DNA from: an uncultured bacterium
GTDB lineage: Bacteria > Planctomycetota > UBA1135 > GCA-002686595
Assembly: GCA_938075305.1 (NCBI GenBank)
Contig: CALJGV010000007.1
Coordinates: forward strand, 62,001-126,000
Direction of reading: 5' to 3'
DNA length: 64,000 nt
Positions within the stretch are counted from its first letter, which is position 1, and every line of letters starts with the position of its first letter. The position numbers were made by a program, and so were the translations under genes. The notes under the pieces were generated by a model. It was not told where the DNA came from, made no database searches, and saw nothing but the letters and a program-made list of their open reading frames with translations. This document shows positions 1 through 8,188 of the stretch, in pieces.

Positions 1-257
1 TGTCCGAGGACCCCGAGGAGCGCGCCGCCATCGAGCAGGGCATGCGGGACACCGAGGCTCGTATCGAGGGCGACATGGACCCCTACCGCTCCGCCTCGCA
101 GATGGACACCGACGAGATCGTGCAGATGAACGAGCTGCGGGGATGGCTCGAGATGTTCGCCGAGGCGGCCCACCAGTCCAGCGGGACGCGCCGGACCAAG
201 AACCCGCGCATCTGGTCGCTCCACGACCTGGCCGCCCTGACGGAGGTCCGAGGATGA
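1..257 (+). CDS. Acyl-CoA carboxylase carboxyltransferase subunit, C-terminal end (partial)
   Basis: The window opens inside this gene; the frame starts at base 3 and 84 residues remain. The tail resembles the C-terminal helices of carboxyltransferase (beta or fused) subunits of acetyl-/propionyl-CoA carboxylases, which move the carboxyl group from carboxybiotin to an acyl-CoA. The residues [15 protein letters not shown] followed by a Glu/Ala-rich helix are the part I recognise. The stop overlaps the start of a biotin-carrier gene (ATGA), which supports the assignment because the two subunits work together. The acyl-CoA specificity cannot be told from this fragment. Confidence 0.7.
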   Translation, partial: SEDPEERAAIEQGMRDTEARIEGDMDPYRSASQMDTDEIVQMNELRGWLEMFAEAAHQSSGTRRTKNPRIWSLHDLAALTEVRG

Positions 258-835
258 GCGCCCCCAACCACCACCTCGACCTTCGCCTCTCCGAGGAGGA
301 GGGGATCCTCACCCTCCGGGCGCCCGACGTCGGGTACTTCACCGCGCCGCTCACCCGGGGCGCGGTCGTCGCGCCGGGGATGCATGCGGGGGCGCTCCAG
401 CGACTCGAGGGCACCGCGGCGTTGCGGGTCCCCGAGGGCGTGCGCGGGGCCGTGATCAGTGACCCGCCCGAGCGCGTGCTCGCCCCGGTGGGGTACGGCG
501 ATGTTCTCTACCGCGTCGACCCCGCGGGTGCCGGTGAAGCCGTGCAGGACGAGGGCGAGGCCGAAGATGTCGGCGCGGGCCTCGTGCTCGTCTCCGAGCA
601 GTCCGGGCGCGTCTGGCACCGACCCGGACCTGGTGAGGACCCGTTCTGCGCACCGGGCGATGTCCTCGAGGAGGGCGCGGCCGTGTGCCTGATCGAGGTC
701 ATGAAGACCTTCTCGACGGTGCCGTACCGGCCGACCAGGGGACTCCCAGCCCGAGCGCGGGTGGTGCGCTGGCTCGCCGCCGATGGTGGCGATGTCCAGA
801 AAGGAGACCCCATCCTGGGCCTGGAGCCCGCCTGA
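254..835 (+). CDS. Biotin carboxyl carrier-type protein with a second, degenerate biotinyl lobe
   Basis: A 193-residue protein whose C-terminal half (about residues 108-193) is a biotinyl/lipoyl domain with the biotinylation site EVMKT (Lys151), the carrier of CO2 for the carboxyltransferase encoded just upstream. The N-terminal half (about 20-90) follows the same strand order: [11 protein letters not shown] at the start, a GAVVAPG turn and a closing [11 protein letters not shown] like the GDPILGLEP of the second lobe. Where Met-Lys should be it reads GTAALRV, so this lobe cannot carry biotin. The start ATG at 254 overlaps the upstream stop, so the two genes are probably translationally coupled. 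A biotin carboxylase gene is not in view. The domain call is firm; the duplicated-lobe reading is inference from pattern. Confidence 0.85.
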   Translation: MSAPNHHLDLRLSEEEGILTLRAPDVGYFTAPLTRGAVVAPGMHAGALQRLEGTAALRVPEGVRGAVISDPPERVLAPVGYGDVLYRVDPAGAGEAVQDEGEAEDVGAGLVLVSEQSGRVWHRPGPGEDPFCAPGDVLEEGAAVCLIEVMKTFSTVPYRPTRGLPARARVVRWLAADGGDVQKGDPILGLEPA

Positions 836-895
836 CACCTCCTTCGACGCCCCCAGAGCCCGCGGCGCGCTCGGTCGAGGCCCCGGACAGAGGGG

Positions 896-901
896 TAGAC
901 T
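896..901 (+). promoter_or_regulatory. -10-like hexamer TAGACT upstream of secreted protein gene
   Basis: TAGACT lies 65 bases before the ATG at 967, in the only non-coding stretch between the biotin carrier gene and the next gene. The same hexamer occurs before several other genes in this window. No clear -35 is visible. Confidence 0.35.
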
Positions 902-966
902 TTCGCAGCCGAAGATCCCGGCCACCGGGGAAGAGAATCGCTCGTCCCCTCGTCCCAGACAGTGTC

Positions 967-2373
967 ATGAACCGCTCCGTACTCCTCATCGCATTCGCCG
1001 CCGTGATGGCCGCCGGACTCGTCCTGGTGGCCCTGGATCCGGGTGCGAGTGAACGGGAGGTGACGGAGATGGAGATCGAGGCCAGCACCGAGCCGGCGCT
1101 CCCCCCGGAGCCGGCCGGCGGGCCCGGCGAGAGCCTGGCCTCCATCGCGAAGGAGCGAGAGTTCAACCTGATCACCGATCAGGGGCCTGCGCGGTCCTGG
1201 GAAGTGGTGGTCCTCAACGAGGTGGGGCAGCCTCTCCCGGAAGCGCGGATCACGGCGACCCGGACCGGCATGTCCCTCGAGGCCAACGGACGCAAGCGCT
1301 GGGACACCGTCGACTCTGGCCCCTGGACCCTCAAGGTCGAGATGGACGGGCTCCCGACCTGGCGGCGCGAGGTCGTCCTCGAGTCGAACAAGCGAACCCG
1401 AACCGTCGCGCGCCTTGGGGAGTCGATCCGCATCTCCGGCGTCCTGGTCGACGAGCTTGGAGCCAAGGTCGCGGGCCAGCCCGTCTTCTTCCTCCCCCCG
1501 GGAGTCGGGCACCCCTCCTCGCGCGACCTCGTGCGGGATGAGTCCAACCCGCGGGCGCCCGCCCAACCCCGGAACGGTGCCGTGGCGGCGGAGCTCCTCC
1601 CCGGAGGACGCATCAAGGCGAGCCTCCCCAGCGACGGCACGTGGCGCGTCTCAGTGGGGCGCCCCGGTGACGCCCGGTGGACGGAGAAGGTCGGCCAGCA
1701 GCTCACCTATGGCGGCCAGGAGAAGGTCGAGATCACGGTGCCCGCGCTCGGACAGGTGCACCTGGAGTTCTCGCAGGAGGGCGAGGAGCGTCCCCGCCAG
1801 GTCAGCGTCCACGTCTTCGACCCCCAGCACGCCGCCTCGGTCCTCAGGTCCCTCCAGCAGGGCGTCAGTGACTACGCCACAGACGAGGCGGCCCTCGAGG
1901 CGTCCGGGGACGAGGTCAGCTCCGAACAGGTCAAGCAGAAGATGCAAGCCAAGCAGGCCGCGAAGGAGCTGGCCAACGCGCAGGGAACGGTCAAGCCCAT
2001 CAAGATGGAGATGAACAACTCCGTCAAGGAGGTCCGCGAGATGGCCGGCAAGAACCCCGCCCGAGCCCCCGCTTTCGAGCCCGGGTGGCGCATGGTGAAG
2101 AGCGCGCGGCCGGACCCGAACGGCGTCGCGAAGCTCACGGGGCTCCCCCTGGGGACCCAGATGCGCTTCCTGTTCGTCCGCGGCAAGGAGCAGATCACCA
2201 CGGCCTCGTCGTTCCAGCTGCGCGACTGCCAGCCGCGGCTCGGAATCCCCTCCCTCCCCGGGGTCGGCACGACTCCGTCCGCGGGCCCCGACAACCGGGC
2301 CACCGTCGCCCTGCAGCCCTCACCGGTGGAGACGCGCCCGCCCGCGGAGACCGGCGCCCGCTGGACGCTCTGA
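967..2373 (+). CDS. Secreted or membrane-anchored protein with carboxypeptidase-regulatory-like domain
   Basis: 468 residues. Residues 1-24 form an uncleaved-looking signal or membrane anchor (MNRSVLLIAFAAVMAAGLVL). After a Pro/Glu-rich linker comes a beta-sandwich-like stretch (about residues 75-150) with the pattern of carboxypeptidase regulatory-like or Ig-like domains (VVVLNEVGQPLPEARITATR, then ISGVLVDELGAKVAGQPVFF). A charged helical segment rich in Lys/Gln/Ala follows around residues 300-365. No catalytic motif is visible. I chose ATG 967 because it gives the hydrophobic N-terminus; upstream in-frame codons overlap the biotin carrier. Function unknown; an extracellular structural or adhesion role is only a guess. 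Confidence 0.7.
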   Translation: MNRSVLLIAFAAVMAAGLVLVALDPGASEREVTEMEIEASTEPALPPEPAGGPGESLASIAKEREFNLITDQGPARSWEVVVLNEVGQPLPEARITATRTGMSLEANGRKRWDTVDSGPWTLKVEMDGLPTWRREVVLESNKRTRTVARLGESIRISGVLVDELGAKVAGQPVFFLPPGVGHPSSRDLVRDESNPRAPAQPRNGAVAAELLPGGRIKASLPSDGTWRVSVGRPGDARWTEKVGQQLTYGGQEKVEITVPALGQVHLEFSQEGEERPRQVSVHVFDPQHAASVLRSLQQGVSDYATDEAALEASGDEVSSEQVKQKMQAKQAAKELANAQGTVKPIKMEMNNSVKEVREMAGKNPARAPAFEPGWRMVKSARPDPNGVAKLTGLPLGTQMRFLFVRGKEQITTASSFQLRDCQPRLGIPSLPGVGTTPSAGPDNRATVALQPSPVETRPPAETGARWTL

Positions 2374-2386
2374 GCAGACCTTGCGC

Positions 2387-2402
2387 CGCCCTTGAGAGGG
2401 CG
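2387..2402. terminator. Small hairpin, possible terminator
   Basis: CGCCCT, a TGAG loop and AGGGCG form a 6-bp perfect stem 13 bases after the stop of the secreted protein gene. There is no T-run, so termination is only suggested. Confidence 0.3.
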
Positions 2403-2420
2403 AGCGAGGGTCCGAGGGGT

Positions 2421-2426
2421 TAGGCT
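2421..2426 (+). promoter_or_regulatory. -10-like hexamer TAGGCT six bases before nth start (leaderless type)
   Basis: TAGGCT is followed by gcgccc and then ATG at 2433. Transcription starting about seven bases after a -10 box would begin at or next to the A of the start codon. No Shine-Dalgarno sequence is present. Confidence 0.5.
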
Positions 2427-2432
2427 GCGCCC

Positions 2433-3128
2433 ATGAAGCGCAGTGAGAAGGCGGAGCGAATCCTGCTCCAGCTCGAGGAGCTGTACCCCGACCCGCCGAT
2501 CCCCTTGGATCACCGGGACCCGTTCACGCTGCTGGTCGCCGTCCTCCTCTCGGCCCAGACCACGGACCTGCGGGTGAACCTCGTCACCCCGGACCTCTTC
2601 AGGAAGGCGAGCGACCCCGCAGCCATGGCGGAGCTCGAGGTCGCGGACATCCTCGAGTCCATCAAGACCTGCGGCCTCGCCCCCACCAAGGCCAAGAACA
2701 TCCGGCGGCTGGCCGAGATCCTCATGGAGCGCCACGGGGGCGAGGTCCCCGGCGACCTCGCCGCCCTCGAGGCGCTGCCCGGGGTCGGGCACAAGACGGC
2801 GAGCGTCGTCATGGCCCAGAGCTTCGGGATGCCGGCGTTCCCCGTCGACACCCACATCCACCGCCTCGCCGCGCGCTGGGGCCTCTCCAACGACACGACC
2901 GTCGAGCGGACCGAGCGCGACCTGAAGGCGGTCTTCCCCGAGTCGACCTGGTCCAAGGTCCACCTGCAGATCATCTTCTTCGGACGTGAGCACTGCCCGG
3001 CGCGCTTCCATGACCTCTCGACCTGCCCCATCTGCTCCTGGGCGGCGACCAAGAAGCGCGCGCAGGACGAGCGCCGGCGGGATGACGCTGCGAGGCGGCG
3101 CCCGGGCCGGCGGAAGGTGAGCTCCTGA
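2433..3128 (+). CDS. nth: Endonuclease III (DNA glycosylase/AP lyase) lacking a complete iron-sulfur motif
   Basis: 231 residues. It removes oxidised pyrimidines from DNA and cleaves at abasic sites in base excision repair. The helix-hairpin-helix LPGVGHKTA holds the catalytic Lys121, and VDTHIHR holds the catalytic Asp139. The usual C-terminal [4Fe-4S] motif (C-x6-C-x2-C-x5-C) is changed: Cys188, Cys198 and Cys201 remain, the first gap is nine residues, and the fourth Cys is absent, replaced by a Lys/Arg-rich tail. A cluster is therefore unlikely or atypical. The following gene starts inside its stop codon (TGATG), so it heads a small operon with the metallopeptidase and probably the frataxin gene. 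Confidence 0.93.
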   Translation: MKRSEKAERILLQLEELYPDPPIPLDHRDPFTLLVAVLLSAQTTDLRVNLVTPDLFRKASDPAAMAELEVADILESIKTCGLAPTKAKNIRRLAEILMERHGGEVPGDLAALEALPGVGHKTASVVMAQSFGMPAFPVDTHIHRLAARWGLSNDTTVERTERDLKAVFPESTWSKVHLQIIFFGREHCPARFHDLSTCPICSWAATKKRAQDERRRDDAARRRPGRRKVSS

Positions 3129-3937
3129 TGCAGACCGACCGAGACGACCAGGGCCTCGACGAGGCCCTCGAACAGGCCACCGCCTCCCTCGAGGCGGGCG
3201 ACCCTGAGCTCGCCCTCACCCAGGCGTCCCGTTCGGGGCTCGAGGGGCCCCGCGCCCTCCTGGAGGTCCGCGCCTACCTGGACCTGGGGATGCTCGAACC
3301 CGCCCGGACGCGGCTGGAAGCCGCCGCGTCCTCCCTGGGAGATGATGACCTCGAGGTCGTCGAGCTGCGGGGGGAGGTGGCCCTGGAGTCATGGGACCTC
3401 GAGGGGGCCGGCGCGGCCTTCCAGGCGGTCTTGGCCGTGGAGAGGGACCCCTGGATCTGCGAACGGCTGGCCCTCCTTGCCGATCACGCGGGGGACCACG
3501 ACCACGCCCATGCCCTGATGGTCGAGGCCGCCGAGCTCGACCCCGACCGCCCCGCTCCCGTGCGGATCACGGCCCCCACGTTCGACCGGATCGTCGAGGA
3601 GGCGCTGGCCTCCCTCGCCCCGCCGTTCGCGCAGCGGGTCCAGGCGATCCGCGTGGTCCGGGAGCCCGTCCCCTTCCGCGAGCTCGTGGACCCGAGGGAC
3701 CCCTCCGCCACGCCGCCTGACATCCTGGGGCTCTTCGTGGGCCCCACCATCCACGACCTGGCGGAGGACTTCCCCGCCCAGCTCCCCCCCTCCATCTATC
3801 TGTTCCAGCGCAACCTGGAGCGCATGGCTCGCGACGACGAACACCTCGCCGAGGAGATCCGGGTCACGCTCTTCCACGAGATCGGGCACCTCCTAGGATT
3901 GGACGAGGACGGCGTAGCCGCGCTCGGCCTCGCCTGA
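3128..3937 (+). CDS. TPR-like protein with C-terminal zincin metallopeptidase domain
   Basis: 269 residues. The first 150 residues are Ala/Leu/Glu-rich helices that look like tetratricopeptide repeats. The C-terminal 120 residues match the small bacterial zincin family (PF06262-like): a conserved FVGPTIHD-type segment, then TLFHEIGHLLGLDEDG, where HExGH supplies two zinc ligands and the general base and the Asp/Glu after GL may supply the third. Family members usually have only the zincin part, so the TPR extension may recruit a substrate. It overlaps nth by one base and sits 12 bases before cyaY. No signal peptide; probably cytoplasmic. Substrate unknown. Confidence 0.8.
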   Translation: MQTDRDDQGLDEALEQATASLEAGDPELALTQASRSGLEGPRALLEVRAYLDLGMLEPARTRLEAAASSLGDDDLEVVELRGEVALESWDLEGAGAAFQAVLAVERDPWICERLALLADHAGDHDHAHALMVEAAELDPDRPAPVRITAPTFDRIVEEALASLAPPFAQRVQAIRVVREPVPFRELVDPRDPSATPPDILGLFVGPTIHDLAEDFPAQLPPSIYLFQRNLERMARDDEHLAEEIRVTLFHEIGHLLGLDEDGVAALGLA

Positions 3938-3949
3938 CCCTCCCAACAC

Positions 3950-4276
3950 ATGGATCGCCCCACCTTCTTACGACTCGCCGACGACGTCATCCGACGCGTC
4001 GAGGACTGGCTCGAGGACTTCGACCCCGATGAGGTCGACTTCTCCACCGCCGACGGCGTGCTGAAGATCCAGTTCGAGGGCGGCCCCACCTACGTCCTCA
4101 ACCGCCAGACCGCCACGAACGAGATGTGGTACGCCGCAGGGGTTCGCGCCTGGCACTACGCGCTGGACCCCGAGAGCCAGGCCTGGCGGTGCGACAAGGA
4201 CGGGCACGAGCTCTTCGAGATGATCGCAGGCACCGTGGCCGAGACCCTCGGCCGGGCCATACCCCACCCTATCTGA
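3950..4276 (+). CDS. cyaY: Frataxin-like iron donor protein CyaY
   Basis: 108 residues, the normal size of bacterial frataxin. An acidic N-terminal helix (about residues 10-35, many Asp/Glu) is followed by strands DFSTADGVLKIQFEGG and YVLNRQTATNEMWYAA, then W-H-Y and ELFEMIAGTVAE, the family order. Frataxin binds iron and modulates Fe-S cluster assembly on the cysteine desulfurase/scaffold complex in the cytoplasm. Isc genes are not in view; neighbours are the zincin and nth upstream and a LysR gene 10 bases downstream. Confidence 0.85.
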   Translation: MDRPTFLRLADDVIRRVEDWLEDFDPDEVDFSTADGVLKIQFEGGPTYVLNRQTATNEMWYAAGVRAWHYALDPESQAWRCDKDGHELFEMIAGTVAETLGRAIPHPI

Positions 4277-4286
4277 GCGCACCGAT

Positions 4287-5180
4287 ATGGCGAGCACCCC
4301 CCAGCACCTCGGCATCCACCGACTGGAAGGATTCTTCTGGGTCGCTCGCACCGGGGGCTACGCCCGCGCGGCGCGCGCGTTCCCCTACCCCATCACCCAG
4401 CCAGCCGTTCACCAGCAGGTGAAGAAGCTCGAGGATGAGCTGGCGGTGACGCTCTTCGAGCGGGTCGCGAAGGACCGGATGGCCCTGACCCCCGCGGGCC
4501 AACGGCTGTTCGACTTCGTCCGGCCCTTCTTCGAGTCCCTGCCCTCCGTCATCCGGTCCGTGCGAGGCGGAGAGTTCGGCGGGACGCTCCGGGTCAGCAG
4601 CTCCAGCCTGCTGCTACGGCGCCTCATCCCCGCGTGGGTCCAACGGCTCCACGCCGAACACCCCTCCATCGAGATCCACCTGGAGGAGACCGGCGACGAC
4701 GCCCCCGCGCTCCTGCGCCAGGGCGCCGTGGACCTCGCCATCGATCACCTCTACGAGACCCCCGATGACATCGCGACCATGAAGGTCGCGACCTTGCGTC
4801 CGTACGTCGTGCTCCCCGAGCAGCACGCCCAGCCCGAGGATCAGCCGGTGGACCTCGCCGCTCTCGCGACACTCCCCTTCGTGGCCTACTCCCAGCCGCG
4901 CGCCCGCGAGCTACAGTTCATGGCGCTCGGCCAGCACGACGTCTCGCCGGTCTCGACCCTGTCGGGATCGAGCGCGGAGACCATCCTGGGCTTCATCGCG
5001 GCCGGTCTCGGCTGGTCGATCCTTCCGTGGCTGGCAGGCGACGAGCCCGCATCCGAAGCCGTCCAGTCACGGGCGCTCCCTTCCCCCACCGCAGAGCTCG
5101 ACATCGTCGCGGCCTGGCGAAAAGACTGCCCCGAGAACCCGCTCCTCGATGCGATGCTCGAGGCGGCCCCGAGGGCCTGA
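4287..5180 (+). CDS. LysR-family transcriptional regulator
   Basis: 297 residues. Residues about 10-68 form the winged helix-turn-helix (FFWVARTGGYARAARAF, then ITQPAVHQQVKKLEDELAVTLFER), followed by the linker helix. From about residue 95 comes the periplasmic-binding-protein-like effector domain (GTLRVSSSSLLLRRLIP, later FIAAGLGWSILP). It would bind DNA as a tetramer and respond to a small molecule. It follows cyaY by 10 bases on the same strand and has no divergent partner, so its target is not obvious. The GYARAARAF segment replaces the more usual GSFSRAA. Confidence 0.9.
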   Translation: MASTPQHLGIHRLEGFFWVARTGGYARAARAFPYPITQPAVHQQVKKLEDELAVTLFERVAKDRMALTPAGQRLFDFVRPFFESLPSVIRSVRGGEFGGTLRVSSSSLLLRRLIPAWVQRLHAEHPSIEIHLEETGDDAPALLRQGAVDLAIDHLYETPDDIATMKVATLRPYVVLPEQHAQPEDQPVDLAALATLPFVAYSQPRARELQFMALGQHDVSPVSTLSGSSAETILGFIAAGLGWSILPWLAGDEPASEAVQSRALPSPTAELDIVAAWRKDCPENPLLDAMLEAAPRA

Positions 5181-5228
5181 CCGGACGCCCGGTCCGCGTC
5201 ACGGTCGGGATCGACCGCTGGAGCACAG

Positions 5229-7613
5229 CTACTCGCCGCCGCGGATGGCCTCGATGAGCGGCGCGATCACGTCCCGATCCACGGCGAGGTCGAGGCGGTC
5301 AGCCGGTCCGGTGAGCGTCAGCTGCGCGGGGAGGATGCCCGCGTCCTCGGCCCCCACCACGACGTTGGCCGGCACCACCGCCTTGATCGAGAGCACCTTG
5401 TCCCCGCGATCGAGGAATCCGCTCAGCTGCACCGGCTCCTCGTCCTCACCGAGCGGGATCTGGGCCCGGCGGTAACGGACAATGTCCTCGTCCAACTCCA
5501 GCTGGACCTTCTCCGGGCCCCACTCGACCCACTCCGTCTCACGGACGTTGAAGGTCGACCCGGCGAGGCCCGGCTGCAGGCGCGCCAGCATGGAGCCGAT
5601 GACGAGGGTCATCTGCCCGGTCTCCCTGAACTCCGCCGCTGCCAGGTCGACGGTGTACTCCACCACGTCAAGCTCCAGCTTCGGCGCGGCCCCGGGCTGG
5701 GGCCTGACCGCCGTGAACCATGGCATCAGTCGTTCGAAGAGCGTCCGGCTGATCGCCGCGTCGGGGCTCGCCTCCAGGTGGGCGAAGGGCAGCGAGAGGA
5801 TCGAACCCTCCACGAAGCCAAAGAACTCATTCCCGCCTCCGGCGACCACGTTGAGCCGTACCTGCTCCCCGGTCCCTGTGGGCACCCAGTCACCGAAGCG
5901 AGGTAGCGAGAGTCCTTCGAGATCGATCGAGAGCAGCCGCTCGGGGAGCAGTGCCTGGATCTCTCGCGGAAGTTGCCGGTCGCCTCCCAGCATGACGGTC
6001 GGGACGTCGAAGGCGGCGATATGCATGTCGCACTGGCTGGCATTCGCCCCACCCGCGGAGGGGGTCCGAAGCGACAGGTTCGCGATCCGGGATGACCCGT
6101 CGCGCCATGAGCTCGTGAGAGTGGACCCGCGCTCCCCATCGAAGGCGATGTTCGTGATGAAGTGCGACAGGTCTAGCTCGAGGTCTGGCGCGACGTCCGC
6201 CTGCAGTCGGACCTCGGCCTCCCTACCGCCCGCCACGCGGACATAGGCTCCGATCTGCATCGCCCCCATGGCCTCCATGAGAGCGGGACGAAGGTTGAGC
6301 AAATCCCGCGGCTCGAACGGCACCGAGAACGACGTGCTCGCCAGCGTCCAGTCGACCGGCCCGCTCAGCTCTTGCACGGACAGGCGCTCCGGCAGCGCCC
6401 CCTCCAACAGCCTGGCGACGCCACCCGCCTCGCCTCGCACGAGCACGTCGAGGGCGACCCGGCTGCCGCTGCTCCTCGGCACCATGAGGCCCCCCTTCCA
6501 CTCGGCGCCGAGGGAGAGCGTCATGCTCGGACCGCTCACCTCGAAGCGCCCAAGGACCTGCTCGCCGCCAGGGTCCGGCCCGACGTCCACGTCGATCACA
6601 GCTCCGGCCTCCAGCTCGGCCATCAGGAAGTCGACCGCCACACCGTGCATCCAGGCCTCCGGGGTCGGCGAGGGGCCGCGCTCCACCGGGGGAGTGCGGC
6701 GGATCAGCCCCAGCGAGCGCGCCACGTACAGCGGGACGCCATCCGACGAGAGCTCCAGGCGCTGCACCGTGACCGGTGGGCTGTCTGCACCGGTCGCCGC
6801 GCGCCCGAGATGGACGGCGCCACTCACCGCCGCCGGGTCCCCTCGCCCCGGCCACGTCACGAGGGCGCGATCCACGATCAGCGCCGCCGCCTCCATGCGG
6901 CAGACGATCGTGGCCTCGCTGTCCCTGACCCTGACCAGCCCACGCCCGGAAGCGGTGTCGTCCACCGTCCAGTCCTTGACCGAGAGGGAGACCCTCACGT
7001 CGGGGAGCGAGGAGGTGCCTGCCACCCAACCCGCCAGGCTTCGCAGCGCGGTCTCCAGCAACCCCTGCTCGCCGATCTGCAGGGTCCGCTGAAGGTCATC
7101 GCCCCCCCCCTCGTCGACCCTGGACCGAAGCGAGAGGACGTCCACGCTCACGTCCCACGTCGGGTCGCCTCCACCGAGCATGTCCAGGAGCGACGGGAGC
7201 TCTGCGCTGGCCTGGGCGACCTGCTGACCGTCGGGCCCCACCACGGTCACGGACTGAACCGTCTGCCGCCGACTCCAGGAGAGGTCCAACCCGGAGACCT
7301 CGACCGTGGCGTTGAGCCCGCTGGCGAGGAACTCCTCGAGCGCGCGCGCTCCCCAGCCGGAGAGCAGGTGTGCCCCGAACAGCGCGATGGCGAACGCGGC
7401 ACCCGACATGAACGCAAGGCACCCGCACCCGCTGCTGAGCAAGGTCCCCGAGCAGCCCCGCCTGCGGGAGAGCAGCTCTGATCCAGCCGCCCGCTCGTCA
7501 GGGCGCGGATCGGTTGCGGTGGAGGTAGACAAGGCGGAGTCACCGGGGAAGGTCGGTGAGGAGAGGATAGCTCCGGTCACCTGGATCGCGTCACCGGGGA
7601 GGCGCTCCGTCAA
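5229..7613 (-). CDS. Large AsmA/TamB-like membrane-anchored protein
   Basis: 794 residues. A variable, Ser/Thr-rich N-terminus is followed by one hydrophobic segment (about residues 64-86, with GCGCLAFMSGAAFAIALFG) and then a long beta-rich region with little charge pattern, as in AsmA/TamB/YhdP proteins that bridge the inner and outer membranes and carry lipids. The opening after the membrane helix (LNATVEVSGLDLSWSRR) is typical of that family. The ATG at 7613 overlaps the stop of the algH-like gene (ATGA), which supports this start although it places about 60 residues before the membrane segment. It is last of three coupled genes (rlmD, yqgE, this). Assignment is by general character rather than a unique motif. 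Confidence 0.6.
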   Translation of the reverse strand: MTERLPGDAIQVTGAILSSPTFPGDSALSTSTATDPRPDERAAGSELLSRRRGCSGTLLSSGCGCLAFMSGAAFAIALFGAHLLSGWGARALEEFLASGLNATVEVSGLDLSWSRRQTVQSVTVVGPDGQQVAQASAELPSLLDMLGGGDPTWDVSVDVLSLRSRVDEGGGDDLQRTLQIGEQGLLETALRSLAGWVAGTSSLPDVRVSLSVKDWTVDDTASGRGLVRVRDSEATIVCRMEAAALIVDRALVTWPGRGDPAAVSGAVHLGRAATGADSPPVTVQRLELSSDGVPLYVARSLGLIRRTPPVERGPSPTPEAWMHGVAVDFLMAELEAGAVIDVDVGPDPGGEQVLGRFEVSGPSMTLSLGAEWKGGLMVPRSSGSRVALDVLVRGEAGGVARLLEGALPERLSVQELSGPVDWTLASTSFSVPFEPRDLLNLRPALMEAMGAMQIGAYVRVAGGREAEVRLQADVAPDLELDLSHFITNIAFDGERGSTLTSSWRDGSSRIANLSLRTPSAGGANASQCDMHIAAFDVPTVMLGGDRQLPREIQALLPERLLSIDLEGLSLPRFGDWVPTGTGEQVRLNVVAGGGNEFFGFVEGSILSLPFAHLEASPDAAISRTLFERLMPWFTAVRPQPGAAPKLELDVVEYTVDLAAAEFRETGQMTLVIGSMLARLQPGLAGSTFNVRETEWVEWGPEKVQLELDEDIVRYRRAQIPLGEDEEPVQLSGFLDRGDKVLSIKAVVPANVVVGAEDAGILPAQLTLTGPADRLDLAVDRDVIAPLIEAIRGGE

Positions 7614-8188
7614 TTCCAGGTGGGGTCCGGGGGCAAATGGGAGAGGGACGCCCCGCCCCCCCCGAGCCGTCGGATCGCCGCACGCCAGACCTCCTCAGCC
7701 GCTCCGTCCGCGAAGACGAGGTCGGCGGCCGTGGGCAAGGGGAGCCAGGAACCGCCACGGATCTCGTCGTCGAGCTGCCCCGCGGCCCAACCGGAGTATC
7801 CCACCACAAATCGGGCGTGATCCTCGAGGGCGCCCGCCGCCCCTGGACGCCGCACGAGGGACTCCAGGTCCGCGCCGATCCGTATCCCGTCGCCCACCTC
7901 CAGCCCACCGGTCGCGCCTGCGAGGTCGTCGGAGAAGCGGTGGATCAGCTGCAGCGTGTCCCGCGCGACGGGGCCTCCCTCCCGCACCTTGAGCTCCAGG
8001 GCCCCCAGGTCCGGGTGGTCCGGAAACAGGTCGCCCACGCGCGCTTGGGTGGTCCGGTTGACGACGAGGCCGAAGGCGCCCTCCTCGTCGTGCTGGCACA
8101 TCAGCACGACGGTGTGCATGAAGTTCGGGTCGAGAAGCGCGGGCGCGCTCAGCAGCATCGTCCCGGCACCAGCACGCAGCTCGCTCAA
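7610..8188 (-). CDS. YqgE/AlgH family protein (DUF179)
   Basis: 192 residues, close to the family length of about 185. Recognised by the opening GTMLLSAPALLDPNFMHTVV, the adjacent GAFGLVVNR, the central GGPV and the end segment FVVGYSGWAAGQLDDEI. The family is widespread, has a known fold and is linked to alginate regulation in Pseudomonas, but its biochemical role is unknown. Start and stop overlap rlmD upstream and the AsmA-like gene downstream by four bases each, so the three genes are translated as a unit. Confidence 0.92.
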   Translation of the reverse strand: MSELRAGAGTMLLSAPALLDPNFMHTVVLMCQHDEEGAFGLVVNRTTQARVGDLFPDHPDLGALELKVREGGPVARDTLQLIHRFSDDLAGATGGLEVGDGIRIGADLESLVRRPGAAGALEDHARFVVGYSGWAAGQLDDEIRGGSWLPLPTAADLVFADGAAEEVWRAAIRRLGGGGASLSHLPPDPTWN

